Positions 42,422 through 50,937 of a stretch of 64,000 bases of DNA are shown in pieces. The stretch lies in NCBI RefSeq assembly GCF_029581355.1, contig NZ_CP120849.1:3008501-3072500 (forward strand), written 5' to 3'. The position numbers and the translations under genes are program-made. This stretch comes from Parabacteroides chongii (GTDB lineage: Bacteria > Bacteroidota > Bacteroidia > Bacteroidales > Tannerellaceae). The notes below the pieces were generated by a model. That model worked only from the letters and a program-made list of their open reading frames with translations, was not told where the DNA came from and did no database searches. Within the stretch, counting starts at the first letter, position 1. Each line of letters opens with the position of its first letter.

Positions 42422-43855
42422 ATGAAAACACTGATTAAAAATATATTACTGGCTGTGCCGGTTATTTTATCTACTTCTTGTTCCAGTTGGCTGGAAGAAG
42501 AACCGAAAACATTTATTGCTCCTTCTTCTTTCTATAAGACAGTGGAAGATTTTGACGGTGCATTGAAAGGTTTGTATCCCCAGGGACAAAATCTGAATCT
42601 GACGGAAGTTTTTGCCGATTATAATGATAAACCGGAATCGGCAGAACAGGTCGGAGATATTTGGGCGAATAATCCGGGATATGGTTTTTATGCATTCAGA
42701 AATGCGTGGTCGGGACCTTATGGTACGATTAAAAATACGAATATGATATTGGAGTCGATAGTCGATAAAGACTTTGCAGAGGAAACCAAGAATCGTATTA
42801 TCGGTGAGGCTAAATGTTTGCGTGCCTGGTCTTATTTTACATTGGTCCAGTTCTTCGGAGATGTGCCTTTACGTGATAAAGTCGTTACCAGTGATGCGGA
42901 TATTGCAATAGACCGTACGCCTCAGGCAGATATTTATAAATTTATCTTTGATGATATTCTGGATGCCGAACAAAAGGTGCCGGAAGAAGCACAGGAAATG
43001 GGGCGTGTCGATAAGTTTGTGGTGAAAGCTATGATGGCTCGTATGTATCTGACTTCGGCCGGTTTTCCGATGAATCAAAAAGAGAATTATGCAAAAGCGA
43101 AGGCAAAAGCGTTGGAAGTAATCAACAGCGGTAAATATTCTTTGATGCCGACATTCGATAAGGTATTCAAAACCGAACGTTACACGGCTGAAACTATTTG
43201 GGCACAGTTGTTTTCTGCTCCTGACAGTTATAGCGGCATGCATAAAGAATCTTCACCGATTGGAAGCCAGACTGCCTTGTATTTGCCGACGGATGCTTTT
43301 ATTGCCGGTTTTGATAAAGGGGATATGCGTAAAGAGTGGGGAATTAAGCCTGAATATGTAAATGCTAAAGGGACTAAGGTGATCAGTCGTACTTATTATA
43401 ATAAGTATATTAATGAAGAATATCTGGAACAGGAACTTCCGGCTTCAAATACAAGTATCCTGACATGGCAGACGCAATTGATCCGTTTGGCAGAAATGTA
43501 CCTGATCGCAGCTGAGGCTGAAAATGAAATGAACGGACCGGCGGATGCTTATCAGTATATTAACGCTATTCGTAAACGTGCCCGTGTCGATCAGAATGAT
43601 CCGACAAATGTACCGGATTTAAGCGGACTTAGTCAGGATCAGTTCCGGGAAGCTGTTTTGCTCGAACGTCAGCACGAATTGTATGAAGAAGGTTTTGCCT
43701 GGTTCGATATGAAGCGTACCCAGACTTTTGATAAGGTGCAAAAAGCACGTGGCGATAAAATGAATGTTCCCATCGGTGCTTACAACAATACCTGGTTAAT
43801 ACCTGACACGGAAATTCTGAACAATAATATTCCTCAGAATCCGGATTACAGATAA
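42422..43855 (+). CDS. SusD/RagB surface glycan-binding lipoprotein
   Basis: A 477-aa lipoprotein (lipobox STSC) with SusD features: N-terminal SSWLEEEPKTFIAPSSFYKT, a TPR-like helical core (IGEAKCLRAWSYFTLVQFFGDVPL) and C-terminal RQHELYEEGFAWFDMKRT with the last NNNIPQNPDYR. It forms the lid of the SusC receptor. It is followed by a hairpin and the GH29-like gene. Confidence 0.95.
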   Translation: MKTLIKNILLAVPVILSTSCSSWLEEEPKTFIAPSSFYKTVEDFDGALKGLYPQGQNLNLTEVFADYNDKPESAEQVGDIWANNPGYGFYAFRNAWSGPYGTIKNTNMILESIVDKDFAEETKNRIIGEAKCLRAWSYFTLVQFFGDVPLRDKVVTSDADIAIDRTPQADIYKFIFDDILDAEQKVPEEAQEMGRVDKFVVKAMMARMYLTSAGFPMNQKENYAKAKAKALEVINSGKYSLMPTFDKVFKTERYTAETIWAQLFSAPDSYSGMHKESSPIGSQTALYLPTDAFIAGFDKGDMRKEWGIKPEYVNAKGTKVISRTYYNKYINEEYLEQELPASNTSILTWQTQLIRLAEMYLIAAEAENEMNGPADAYQYINAIRKRARVDQNDPTNVPDLSGLSQDQFREAVLLERQHELYEEGFAWFDMKRTQTFDKVQKARGDKMNVPIGAYNNTWLIPDTEILNNNIPQNPDYR

Positions 43856-43872
43856 TTAATGTAGAATACATG

Positions 43873-43909
43873 AAGGGCCGGTCTGATATATTTTATGGAT
43901 TGGCCCTTC
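43873..43909 (+). terminator. Hairpin between SusD and the GH29-like gene
   Basis: AAGGGCC (43873-43879) and GGCCCTT (43902-43908) form a 7-bp stem with a 22-nt loop and a T-rich tail. It may partly attenuate transcription into the next gene. Confidence 0.5.
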
Positions 43910-43928
43910 TTATATCCATATAGCGAGA

Positions 43929-45389
43929 ATGAAAAAGCAGTTTATTTATTTTTTGTTTGTATGTACAGCCTGTTTACTGGCTTGCAGTAATCCGGTCGAT
44001 CCGAACGCTTTAGAACTGAACCCTTCGGAGATTAACCGTTTGATCCCTTTTCGGGGAGAGTTGAATAATGGCGTACGGCAGCTTTATCCGGAGGAACCTT
44101 ATAAAGCTTTTTGGGCTGAGAACTGGAATACTCCAGAACAGTCGATCGTATGGAAAGTGAATACCGGCGGTGAAGAGTATCAGGCAGCTATGCTGGTTTC
44201 CGTCAATCATCTTGAAAAAGGAGAGGAAGCTGTATTGACGCTTTCTAACGGAACGGATAGTGTCGTTTGCCGGATAGGGACGACCGGATGGCAGCGTTGC
44301 AGTTTTTCACGACCTTTACATTTTAATAAAGGCACTTCTGAATTGTCATTAAAAATCAGCAAGCCGGGGAAAAAGGATGATTTTAATGTGTATCTCTATT
44401 CCCTGGAAGTCGTTAAGCCGGAGACTTATAAAAGATTGCAGGCTGAAGCGGCTTCATTACGCAGTAATACGTCGTGGATGGCTGATTTGCCTTACGGGTT
44501 CTTCTTTCATTGGAATTCGAAAAGCATGCCGCAGGCAGGCGAGCCGTTAGCTTATGAGGATGCTGTAAATCAATTTGATGTAGAACGTTTTGCCCGGACT
44601 GTTCATGAGTGTGGAGGAAAGTTGGTTTTCTTTACGACTTCGTGGGCTGAATATTATTTCCCGGCTCCGATACAAACTATTGATTCGATATTACCGGGGC
44701 GGACCACAAAAAGAGATCTTGTTGCTGATCTGTCAGAAGCATTAGGAAAGTATGATATCCGTTTGATCTTGTATTATCATGTAGGGCATGGAGATAAAGA
44801 ATGGTGGGACAAACAACACTATACACGCAATAATACCGGAGAGCTGTTTACAAATGTGGAAAAGATCGTCGGTGAGATCAGCCAACGTTATGGCAATCGT
44901 TTGGCTGGTTTGTGGATGGATGACGGTATTGGTTATTATCCGAATGGCGCATCCTTTGAAAAGATCGCTAAAGCCGCAAAAAGTGGAAATAAAGATTTGG
45001 TTATTTGTTTCAATCCCTGGATATTACCGAAGTTGACAGAGTTTCAGGATTATTATGCCGGGGAGTTAGGGTTGTCTTTAGCCAGTGCCGGGGTAAACGA
45101 TCCTTATCTTCCTGAAGATGGAGACGGTTTGTTTCATGGCGGACCTCAGGATGGTTTGCAAGCCACTTTTTCCGGTACATTGGAACCGGGCGATTGGACT
45201 CATATTTATAAAGATTCTATTATCGGTGATCCTGTTCTTTCCATCGAAGAATTGACACAAGTAGTGAAAGAATCCAACAAGCGGAAGAATCTTCCGATGA
45301 TTAATGTACGTATTTATCAGGACGGCACGATTTCGCCGAAGTCGGCAGCTTTGTTGAAGGAATTGAACAATCGAATTAGCAAGGATTGA
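43929..45389 (+). CDS. GH29-like (alpha-L-fucosidase-type) lipoprotein
   Basis: A 486-aa lipoprotein (lipobox LLAC). An N-terminal beta domain (about 30-160) precedes a TIM barrel with DLPYGFFFHWNSKSMP, FDVERFARTVHECGGKLVFFTTSWAEYY, DIRLILYYHVGHGDKEWW and LAGLWMDDGIGYYP, the last resembling the LWxD nucleophile motif of GH29 fucosidases. It probably cleaves a fucosylated or related glycan at the cell surface for the SusC/SusD pair upstream. The exact activity is uncertain; the C-terminal half diverges from classical GH29. Confidence 0.75.
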   Translation: MKKQFIYFLFVCTACLLACSNPVDPNALELNPSEINRLIPFRGELNNGVRQLYPEEPYKAFWAENWNTPEQSIVWKVNTGGEEYQAAMLVSVNHLEKGEEAVLTLSNGTDSVVCRIGTTGWQRCSFSRPLHFNKGTSELSLKISKPGKKDDFNVYLYSLEVVKPETYKRLQAEAASLRSNTSWMADLPYGFFFHWNSKSMPQAGEPLAYEDAVNQFDVERFARTVHECGGKLVFFTTSWAEYYFPAPIQTIDSILPGRTTKRDLVADLSEALGKYDIRLILYYHVGHGDKEWWDKQHYTRNNTGELFTNVEKIVGEISQRYGNRLAGLWMDDGIGYYPNGASFEKIAKAAKSGNKDLVICFNPWILPKLTEFQDYYAGELGLSLASAGVNDPYLPEDGDGLFHGGPQDGLQATFSGTLEPGDWTHIYKDSIIGDPVLSIEELTQVVKESNKRKNLPMINVRIYQDGTISPKSAALLKELNNRISKD

Positions 45390-45535
45390 TAACCGGGAGG
45401 TTTCAGATCTAAAGTAAACAGGTGTTCAGGAATAAGAATTCAACCGCTTGAGGGATGGTTCTCTGTTAAAATGCAAGATGAACCATCTCTTTTCTTGATA
45501 AATGAAAGAAAAAGTAAGATTTTTCTTTTAAATCC

Positions 45536-45566
45536 TTTGCTCATATAAATTATTGTTCTACATTTG
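45536..45566 (+). promoter_or_regulatory. Canonical promoter of the ilv operon
   Basis: TTTG (45536-45539), a 19-nt spacer and TACATTTG (45559-45566) match the Bacteroidetes primary-sigma consensus exactly. Predicted initiation near 45573 is 27 nt upstream of the ilv leader peptide. Confidence 0.88.
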
Positions 45567-45599
45567 CAGCGTCAAACAAATTAAAGACGATAAGAAAAG

Positions 45600-45659
45600 A
45601 TGATGAACAATGTATTACATATTATTCTCGTGGTGGTCCTTCTAGTCATTAGTAGGTAA
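45600..45659 (+). CDS. ilv leader peptide
   Basis: A 19-residue open frame, MMNNVLHIILVVVLLVISR, with 12 Ile/Leu/Val codons in a cluster from codon 5 to 17. It follows a canonical promoter and precedes an intrinsic terminator, the arrangement of transcription attenuation at branched-chain amino acid operons. Stalling on these codons when charged tRNA-Ile, -Leu or -Val is scarce would allow the antiterminator to form. Confidence 0.85.
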   Translation: MMNNVLHIILVVVLLVISR

Positions 45660-45740
45660 GGAGAAAGGTGTGTAAGAAGTTGTGAAGTCGTAAATGATAT
45701 TTCTTAAGCCTTTCTCCATATAGAGAAGGGCTTTTTTATT
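45660..45740 (+). promoter_or_regulatory. ilv attenuator: antiterminator and terminator
   Basis: GGAGAAAGG (45660-45668) begins at the base after the leader stop codon and is the perfect complement of CCTTTCTCC (45709-45717). That second strand overlaps the left side of the terminator: AAGCCTTTCTC (45706-45716) pairs with GAGAAGGGCTT (45723-45733), 11 bp with one G-U, 6-nt loop and a T6 run. A ribosome reaching the stop codon covers the first strand and lets the terminator form; a ribosome stalled on Ile/Leu/Val codons leaves it free. Confidence 0.85.
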
Positions 45741-45751
45741 TACCGTGGTAC

Positions 45752-45771
45752 GGGCGATTCGCGAATCGCCC
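45752..45771. repeat. 20-bp perfect palindrome ahead of ilvD
   Basis: GGGCGATTCGCGAATCGCCC is a perfect palindrome between the attenuator and the ilvD start, 18 bp from the ATG at 45790. It may be a REP-like element, an operator, or a hairpin that limits ribosome access. Confidence 0.75.
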
Positions 45772-45792
45772 ATACATAAAAAAACAGATATG

Positions 45793-47625
45793 ATGAAGAA
45801 TCCGTTAAGAAGTTCATATAGCACAGAGGGCAGACGCATGGCGGGAGCCCGTGCTTTGTGGCGTGCCAACGGCATGAAAGAAGAACAGTTCGGCAAACCG
45901 ATTATAGCCATTGTGAATTCATTTACTCAGTTTGTCCCGGGACATGTGCATTTGCACGAGATCGGACAACAAGTGAAAGCGGAGATTGAAAAACTCGGTT
46001 GCTTTGCCGCAGAATTTAATACGATCGCTATCGATGACGGTATCGCCATGGGACACGACGGAATGCTTTATTCCCTTCCTTCCCGCGACATTATTGCAGA
46101 CAGCGTTGAATACATGGTAAATGCCCATAAGGCTGACGCTATGGTTTGTATCAGCAACTGCGACAAGATCACTCCGGGTATGCTGATGGCTGCGATGCGT
46201 TTGAATATCCCGACAATCTTTGTTTCCGGGGGACCAATGGAAGCCGGAAATCTGGACGGACGCGCACTCGACCTGATCGATGCGATGATCGAAGCTGCCG
46301 ATGATTCTGTAAGCGATGAACAGGTTGAGATGGTTGAACGTTCGGCTTGTCCGACCTGCGGATGTTGTTCCGGTATGTTTACTGCTAACTCGATGAACTG
46401 TCTGAATGAAGCGATCGGTCTGGCTCTTCCCGGTAACGGTACAGTAGTGGCAACGCATGTCAACCGTACGCGCCTGTCTAAGAAGGCTGCCCAAATGATC
46501 GTGGATAATGCGTTCAAATATTATCGTGACGGCGATGATTCTGTATTGCCCCGTAGTATTGCCACCCGTCAGGCATTCCTGAATGCGATGTCACTCGATA
46601 TTGCAATGGGAGGATCTACCAATACAGTCCTTCACTTATTGGCTGTTGCTCATGAAGCGGAAGCTGACTTCACCATGAAAGATATCGATATGCTTTCACG
46701 TAAAACTCCTGTTATCTGTAAAGTGGCTCCAAGCTGTTCCTATCATGTGGAAGATGTGAACCGTGCAGGAGGTATCATGGGTATCATGAATGAGTTGGTA
46801 AAAGCCGGCCTGGTGGATGATTCGGTGAAGCGTGTGGACGGACTGACCCTGGGGCAGGCGATCGACCAATATTGTATCACATCCGTAAATGTTACGGAAG
46901 AAGCAATCAATATTTATAAAAGTGCTCCGGCACACCGTTTCAATCTGGTGCTCGGTTCACAGGAAAGCTATTATAAGGAACTCGATACGGATCGTGCAAA
47001 CGGTTGCATCCGTGATGTGGAACATGCTTATGTAAAAGACGGTGGTCTGGCTGTTCTCTACGGAAATATAGCGCAGGATGGTTGTGTTGTCAAGACAGCA
47101 GGGGTAGATGAAAGTATCTTCCGTTTTGCAGGTCCGGCAAAAGTTTTCGATTCGCAGGATGCCGCTTGCGAGGGCATCCTTAAAGACAAAGTCGTCTCCG
47201 GCGATGTCGTCGTTATCACCTATGAAGGTCCGAAAGGTGGACCGGGTATGCAGGAAATGTTGTATCCGACCTCTTATATAAAGAGTAAACACCTGGGAAA
47301 AGAATGTGCATTGATCACGGACGGACGCTTCAGCGGTGGAACATCAGGTTTGTCAATCGGACATATCTCTCCCGAAGCTGCTGCAGGCGGAGCGATTGGC
47401 TTAGTGAAAGACGGCGATATTATTGAAATTAATATTCCCGAGAGAACCATAAACGTAAAGGTAAGCGATGCCGAACTGGCAGAACGCCGCCAGGCAGAAG
47501 AAGCCCGCGGACCGAAAGCCTTTACACCTCCTTTCCGCCAGCGTACGGTATCGAAAGCACTGAAGGCATACGCCAAGATGGTTGCTTCGGCCGATAAAGG
47601 CGGCGTTAGAGTAATTGACAATTGA
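45793..47625 (+). CDS. ilvD: Dihydroxy-acid dehydratase
   Basis: A 610-aa Fe-S dehydratase, third enzyme of valine and isoleucine synthesis. ATG codons at 45790 and 45793 are both possible; the frame from 45745 would pass through the palindrome and is rejected. Motifs: [36 protein letters not shown] and [20 protein letters not shown] with cluster cysteines, then [13 protein letters not shown] and [11 protein letters not shown]. Its last codons and stop (V-I-D-N-stop) are formed by the heptamer repeat that follows. Confidence 0.96.
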   Translation: MKNPLRSSYSTEGRRMAGARALWRANGMKEEQFGKPIIAIVNSFTQFVPGHVHLHEIGQQVKAEIEKLGCFAAEFNTIAIDDGIAMGHDGMLYSLPSRDIIADSVEYMVNAHKADAMVCISNCDKITPGMLMAAMRLNIPTIFVSGGPMEAGNLDGRALDLIDAMIEAADDSVSDEQVEMVERSACPTCGCCSGMFTANSMNCLNEAIGLALPGNGTVVATHVNRTRLSKKAAQMIVDNAFKYYRDGDDSVLPRSIATRQAFLNAMSLDIAMGGSTNTVLHLLAVAHEAEADFTMKDIDMLSRKTPVICKVAPSCSYHVEDVNRAGGIMGIMNELVKAGLVDDSVKRVDGLTLGQAIDQYCITSVNVTEEAINIYKSAPAHRFNLVLGSQESYYKELDTDRANGCIRDVEHAYVKDGGLAVLYGNIAQDGCVVKTAGVDESIFRFAGPAKVFDSQDAACEGILKDKVVSGDVVVITYEGPKGGPGMQEMLYPTSYIKSKHLGKECALITDGRFSGGTSGLSIGHISPEAAAGGAIGLVKDGDIIEINIPERTINVKVSDAELAERRQAEEARGPKAFTPPFRQRTVSKALKAYAKMVASADKGGVRVIDN

Positions 47626-47725
47626 CAGTGGACAATTGACAATTATGAAAAGTAAAAGACATAATAAGCAGGAAACATTAATAATAACATTCAATTGTCA
47701 ATTCTCAATTGTCAATTGTCAATTA
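47613..47725. repeat. Heptamer-based inverted repeat joining ilvD and ilvB
   Basis: Left arm units AATTGAC, AATTGAC, AGTGGAC, AATTGAC (from 47613) face a right arm ending at 47725 that reads AATTGAC, AATTGAC, AATTGAG, AATTGAC on the complement. About 45 nt separate them. The unit pattern, including the odd third unit, is the same as the aroC repeat but with C for A at every seventh base. Confidence 0.75.
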
Positions 47726-47733
47726 GAAAAGAG

Positions 47734-49434
47734 ATGGATAAACAAAAGATAACCGGTTCGGAAGCTTTGCTGAAAGCGCTGATCGCTGAAGGAGTAGATA
47801 CTATCTTCGGTTATCCGGGCGGGCAGGCAATTCCTATATACGATAGTTTATACGACTATAAAGATCAATTGAAACATGTTCTGGTACGCCACGAACAAGG
47901 TGCGACACATGCGGCTCAGGGATATGCCCGCGTTTCCGGTAAAGTGGGGGTAACGTTGGTTACTTCCGGACCAGGAGCAACAAATACCATTACCGGTATT
48001 GCCGATGCATTGATGGACAGTACGCCGATGGTTGTAATTGCCGGACAAGTTCCGTCTCCACTGCTGGGTACCGATGCTTTTCAGGAAGTCGACGTAATCG
48101 GTATTACACAACCAATAACTAAATGGGCCTATCAGATTCGTAAGCCGGAAGAAATAGCCTGGGCCGTATCCCGTGCTTTCTATATCGCATCGACGGGACG
48201 TCCCGGTCCGGTAGTACTTGACCTGGCCAAAGATGCACAAGTAGGTTTGGTGGATTATGAATACGAAAAGGTAAATTATATACGCAGCTATCAGCCGGAG
48301 CCGGATATCAAACAAGAACGTATTGAAGCCGCTGCCGCTCTGATCAATAGTGCAAAGAAACCGTTCTGTCTGGTAGGCCAGGGGGTTATCCTGGGTGGGG
48401 CAGAAGAGGAATTGAAAGCCTTCTTGGAGAAAAACGATATACCTGCCGGTTCGACCGTGTTAGGATTGTCGGCACTTCCTTCCGACTTCCCCTTACATAA
48501 AGGTATGCTTGGTATGCATGGAAATGTAGGACCTAACCGGAAGACAAACGAATGTGATGTGCTGATCGCTATCGGTATGCGTTTCGATGACCGTGTGACC
48601 GGCGATTTGAAGACCTACGCCAAGCAGGCAAAAATTATCCATTTGGATATCGACAACTCGGAAATCGGAAAGAATGTACCTGTTGATATAAAGGTATTGG
48701 GGAATGCAAAACATACCATTCCGATGATCACCTCTTTGCTGGAAGAACGGAAGCGTCCCGAATGGAATGCCGAGTTCGAGCCGGATGAAAGGGAAGAAGA
48801 AGAAAAAGTGATCCGTAAGGAACTTTTCCCTACCGAAGGGCAGTTGAAGATGGGAGAAGTAGTACGTAAAGTATCCGAAGCAACCGGCAATGATGCTATC
48901 CTGGTTACCGATGTAGGTCAAAACCAAATGATGGGTGTCCGTTACTTCAAATATAAGCAAACCCGTAGTGTGGTCACTTCAGGAGGTCTGGGTACGATGG
49001 GCTTCGGTCTTCCTGCTGCTATCGGAGCCAAACTGGGTGCTCCCGACCGTACGGTTTGTTTCTTTACCGGCGACGGTGGTATCCAAATGACTATCCAGGA
49101 ACTGGGAACCATCATGCAGGAAGAACTGAATGTGAAGATCATCGTTCTTAATAATAATTTCCTCGGTATGGTACGCCAGTGGCAGGAATTGTTCTTCCAG
49201 GAACGTTATTCGAACACCATCATGAAAAATCCGGACTTTGTCGCGATAGCCAAGGCTTTCGGTATTGCTTCACGCGCTGTTGACAGCCGTGAAGAACTGG
49301 ACGGTGTAATAGAAGAAATGCTTAACCATGACGGCGCTTACCTGTTGGTTGCCAACGTGGAAACCTGTGGAATGGTATATCCGATGGTTCCGGCCGGAGG
49401 AAGCGTTACGAATATGATTTTAGGTGCTAAGTAA
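47734..49434 (+). CDS. ilvB: Acetolactate synthase, large subunit
   Basis: A 566-aa thiamine-diphosphate enzyme that condenses pyruvate to acetolactate or with 2-oxobutyrate to acetohydroxybutyrate. The start at 47734 (MDKQKITGSEALLKAL) is chosen because the frame upstream is repeat sequence. Motifs: GYPGGQAIPIYD, VRHEQGATHAAQGYAR (catalytic Glu), the FAD region with LGMHGNVGPN, and the ThDP motif GDGGIQMTIQELGTI followed by LNNN. The regulatory subunit gene follows by 12 bp. Confidence 0.96.
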   Translation: MDKQKITGSEALLKALIAEGVDTIFGYPGGQAIPIYDSLYDYKDQLKHVLVRHEQGATHAAQGYARVSGKVGVTLVTSGPGATNTITGIADALMDSTPMVVIAGQVPSPLLGTDAFQEVDVIGITQPITKWAYQIRKPEEIAWAVSRAFYIASTGRPGPVVLDLAKDAQVGLVDYEYEKVNYIRSYQPEPDIKQERIEAAAALINSAKKPFCLVGQGVILGGAEEELKAFLEKNDIPAGSTVLGLSALPSDFPLHKGMLGMHGNVGPNRKTNECDVLIAIGMRFDDRVTGDLKTYAKQAKIIHLDIDNSEIGKNVPVDIKVLGNAKHTIPMITSLLEERKRPEWNAEFEPDEREEEEKVIRKELFPTEGQLKMGEVVRKVSEATGNDAILVTDVGQNQMMGVRYFKYKQTRSVVTSGGLGTMGFGLPAAIGAKLGAPDRTVCFFTGDGGIQMTIQELGTIMQEELNVKIIVLNNNFLGMVRQWQELFFQERYSNTIMKNPDFVAIAKAFGIASRAVDSREELDGVIEEMLNHDGAYLLVANVETCGMVYPMVPAGGSVTNMILGAK

Positions 49435-49446
49435 GGAGGAACAATT

Positions 49447-49998
49447 ATGAATACGAAAAAATTATATACCGTTATTATCTTTTCAGAAAACACAGTAGGT
49501 CTTCTGAACCAGATAACCGTTATCTTTACGCGCCGGCAACTGAACATTGAGACGCTTTCTGTTTCTCCTTCCGCCATAAAGGGAATACATAAGTTCACAA
49601 TTACTACCTTTGCCGATGAGGATATGATCGATAAGGTCGTTAAACAGATCGACAAGCGTGTGGATATTCTGAAAGCCTATTATAATACGGATGAAGACCT
49701 GGTTTACCAAGAAATAGCTCTTTACAAACTGAGTACCGAACTCTTTATCAAGATGGGTACGGTAGAAGATCTGATCCGTAAGTATAATGCCCGCATCCTC
49801 GAAATGAACGAGAGCTGTGTCGTACTCGAAAAGAGTGGTCATTATGATGAAACGCAAGCCTTGTTCAAAGAACTGAGTGAGACGATCGGCGTGTTGCAAT
49901 TCATCCGTTCCGGCCGTGTTGCGATTACGAAGAGTAAGGTAGAGCGCCTGAGCGATATGCTGTCCTCGATGGAAAAGAAGTTGCAGGATAAACATTAA
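49447..49998 (+). CDS. ilvN: Acetolactate synthase, small regulatory subunit
   Basis: A 183-aa protein with an N-terminal ACT domain (YTVIIFSENTVGLLNQITVIFTRR and NIETLSVSPSAIKGIHKFTI) and a C-terminal second regulatory domain. Such subunits confer valine feedback control on the large subunit. A good Shine-Dalgarno (AAGGAGGAA) lies before the ATG. Length matches the long form of the family. Confidence 0.95.
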   Translation: MNTKKLYTVIIFSENTVGLLNQITVIFTRRQLNIETLSVSPSAIKGIHKFTITTFADEDMIDKVVKQIDKRVDILKAYYNTDEDLVYQEIALYKLSTELFIKMGTVEDLIRKYNARILEMNESCVVLEKSGHYDETQALFKELSETIGVLQFIRSGRVAITKSKVERLSDMLSSMEKKLQDKH

Positions 49999-50037
49999 TA
50001 CAAACAGAAGGACTTCGTCCCTTATAAAAAGAAGAGT

Positions 50038-50769
50038 ATGGAGAAGAACAAAGTAGGAGAATTTCATTTCGTAACCGAGTCTTATCTGATGGACTTTCGG
50101 GGTCGCATCACTATTCCGATGATCGGAACTTATTTGCTGCACGCCGCTTCCTGTCATGCCGCCGACCGTGGCTTCGGTTATAACGACATGACCGAAAGGC
50201 ATACCGCATGGGTGCTTTCCCGTCTGGCAATCGAAATGACTTCCTATCCGGCTATGTCCGAGTCCGTAACCTTATATACCTGGGTCGATGAAGTCGGAAA
50301 GTTATTTACCAGCCGTTGTTTCGAACTGGTGAATGGCGAAGGTAAAACATTCGGCTTTGCCCGTTCCATCTGGGCGGCTATCGATGTGGAAACCCGTCGT
50401 CCGACTTTGCTCGATGTAGAAGGGCTGAGTGCTTATGTCACCGACCGTCCCTGTCCGATCGAGAAACCCGGTAAGATCTCCCCGGTAGAAAACAAGGTGC
50501 CCGGTGAGCCCTATCGTGTGAAATACAGCGACCTCGATGTGAATGGACATTTGAACAGTATCAAATACATGGAACACCTGCTCGACCTGTTCGATATCAG
50601 TATGTTTCGTGAAAAAGAGATAAGCCGTTTCGAAATAGCTTATCAGTCTGAAGGTAAATACGGCATGGAGTTGACGCTCCATAACCAAGAAGTATCCGAA
50701 GGCAAATATAATATGGCAATATGTAACGATGGCAAAGCAATATGCCGCGCCGCTGTCACCTGGACATAG
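50038..50769 (+). CDS. Acyl-ACP thioesterase (FatA/FatB type)
   Basis: A 243-aa double hot-dog thioesterase releasing fatty acids from acyl carrier protein. The first hot dog has RGRITIPMIGTYLLHAASCHA and the second carries the catalytic DLDVNGHLNSIKYMEHLLD (Asn, His). It sits between ilvN and ilvC in the same direction, 39 bp after ilvN, so it is expressed with the branched-chain pathway. A link to branched-chain fatty acids is possible (inference). Confidence 0.88.
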   Translation: MEKNKVGEFHFVTESYLMDFRGRITIPMIGTYLLHAASCHAADRGFGYNDMTERHTAWVLSRLAIEMTSYPAMSESVTLYTWVDEVGKLFTSRCFELVNGEGKTFGFARSIWAAIDVETRRPTLLDVEGLSAYVTDRPCPIEKPGKISPVENKVPGEPYRVKYSDLDVNGHLNSIKYMEHLLDLFDISMFREKEISRFEIAYQSEGKYGMELTLHNQEVSEGKYNMAICNDGKAICRAAVTWT

Positions 50770-50776
50770 ATGCAAA

Positions 50777-50881
50777 ATGGCACACAGATGACGCAGATTG
50801 AACAGATGGGCACAGATTTATATTGTGTGAATAAATTATTATCTGCGTAAATCTGTCTAATCTGCGTCATCTGCGTGCCAT
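50777..50881. repeat. 31-nt inverted repeat between the thioesterase gene and ilvC
   Basis: The 31-nt arms at 50777-50807 and 50851-50881 match at 28 positions (ATGGCACACAGATGACGCAG... and its complement). Inside, GCAGATT-type motifs recur. Repeats of this GCAGATGACGCAGAT kind are widespread in Bacteroidetes. It may modulate read-through into ilvC. Confidence 0.75.
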
Positions 50882-50937
50882 AGTGAGACTTATATAGAAA
50901 CAAATTATTTTATATACATTTTAATAGTAAAAAGAAA

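Noticed and set aside
45745..45792. Upstream GTG start for ilvD
   Set aside because: The extension is encoded by the perfect palindrome and does not match the family. The ATG at 45790 or 45793 fits.
47645..47755. Small frame MKSKRHNK... between ilvD and ilvB
   Set aside because: Most of it is translated repeat sequence and it overlaps the ilvB start out of frame; no convincing ribosome-binding site.
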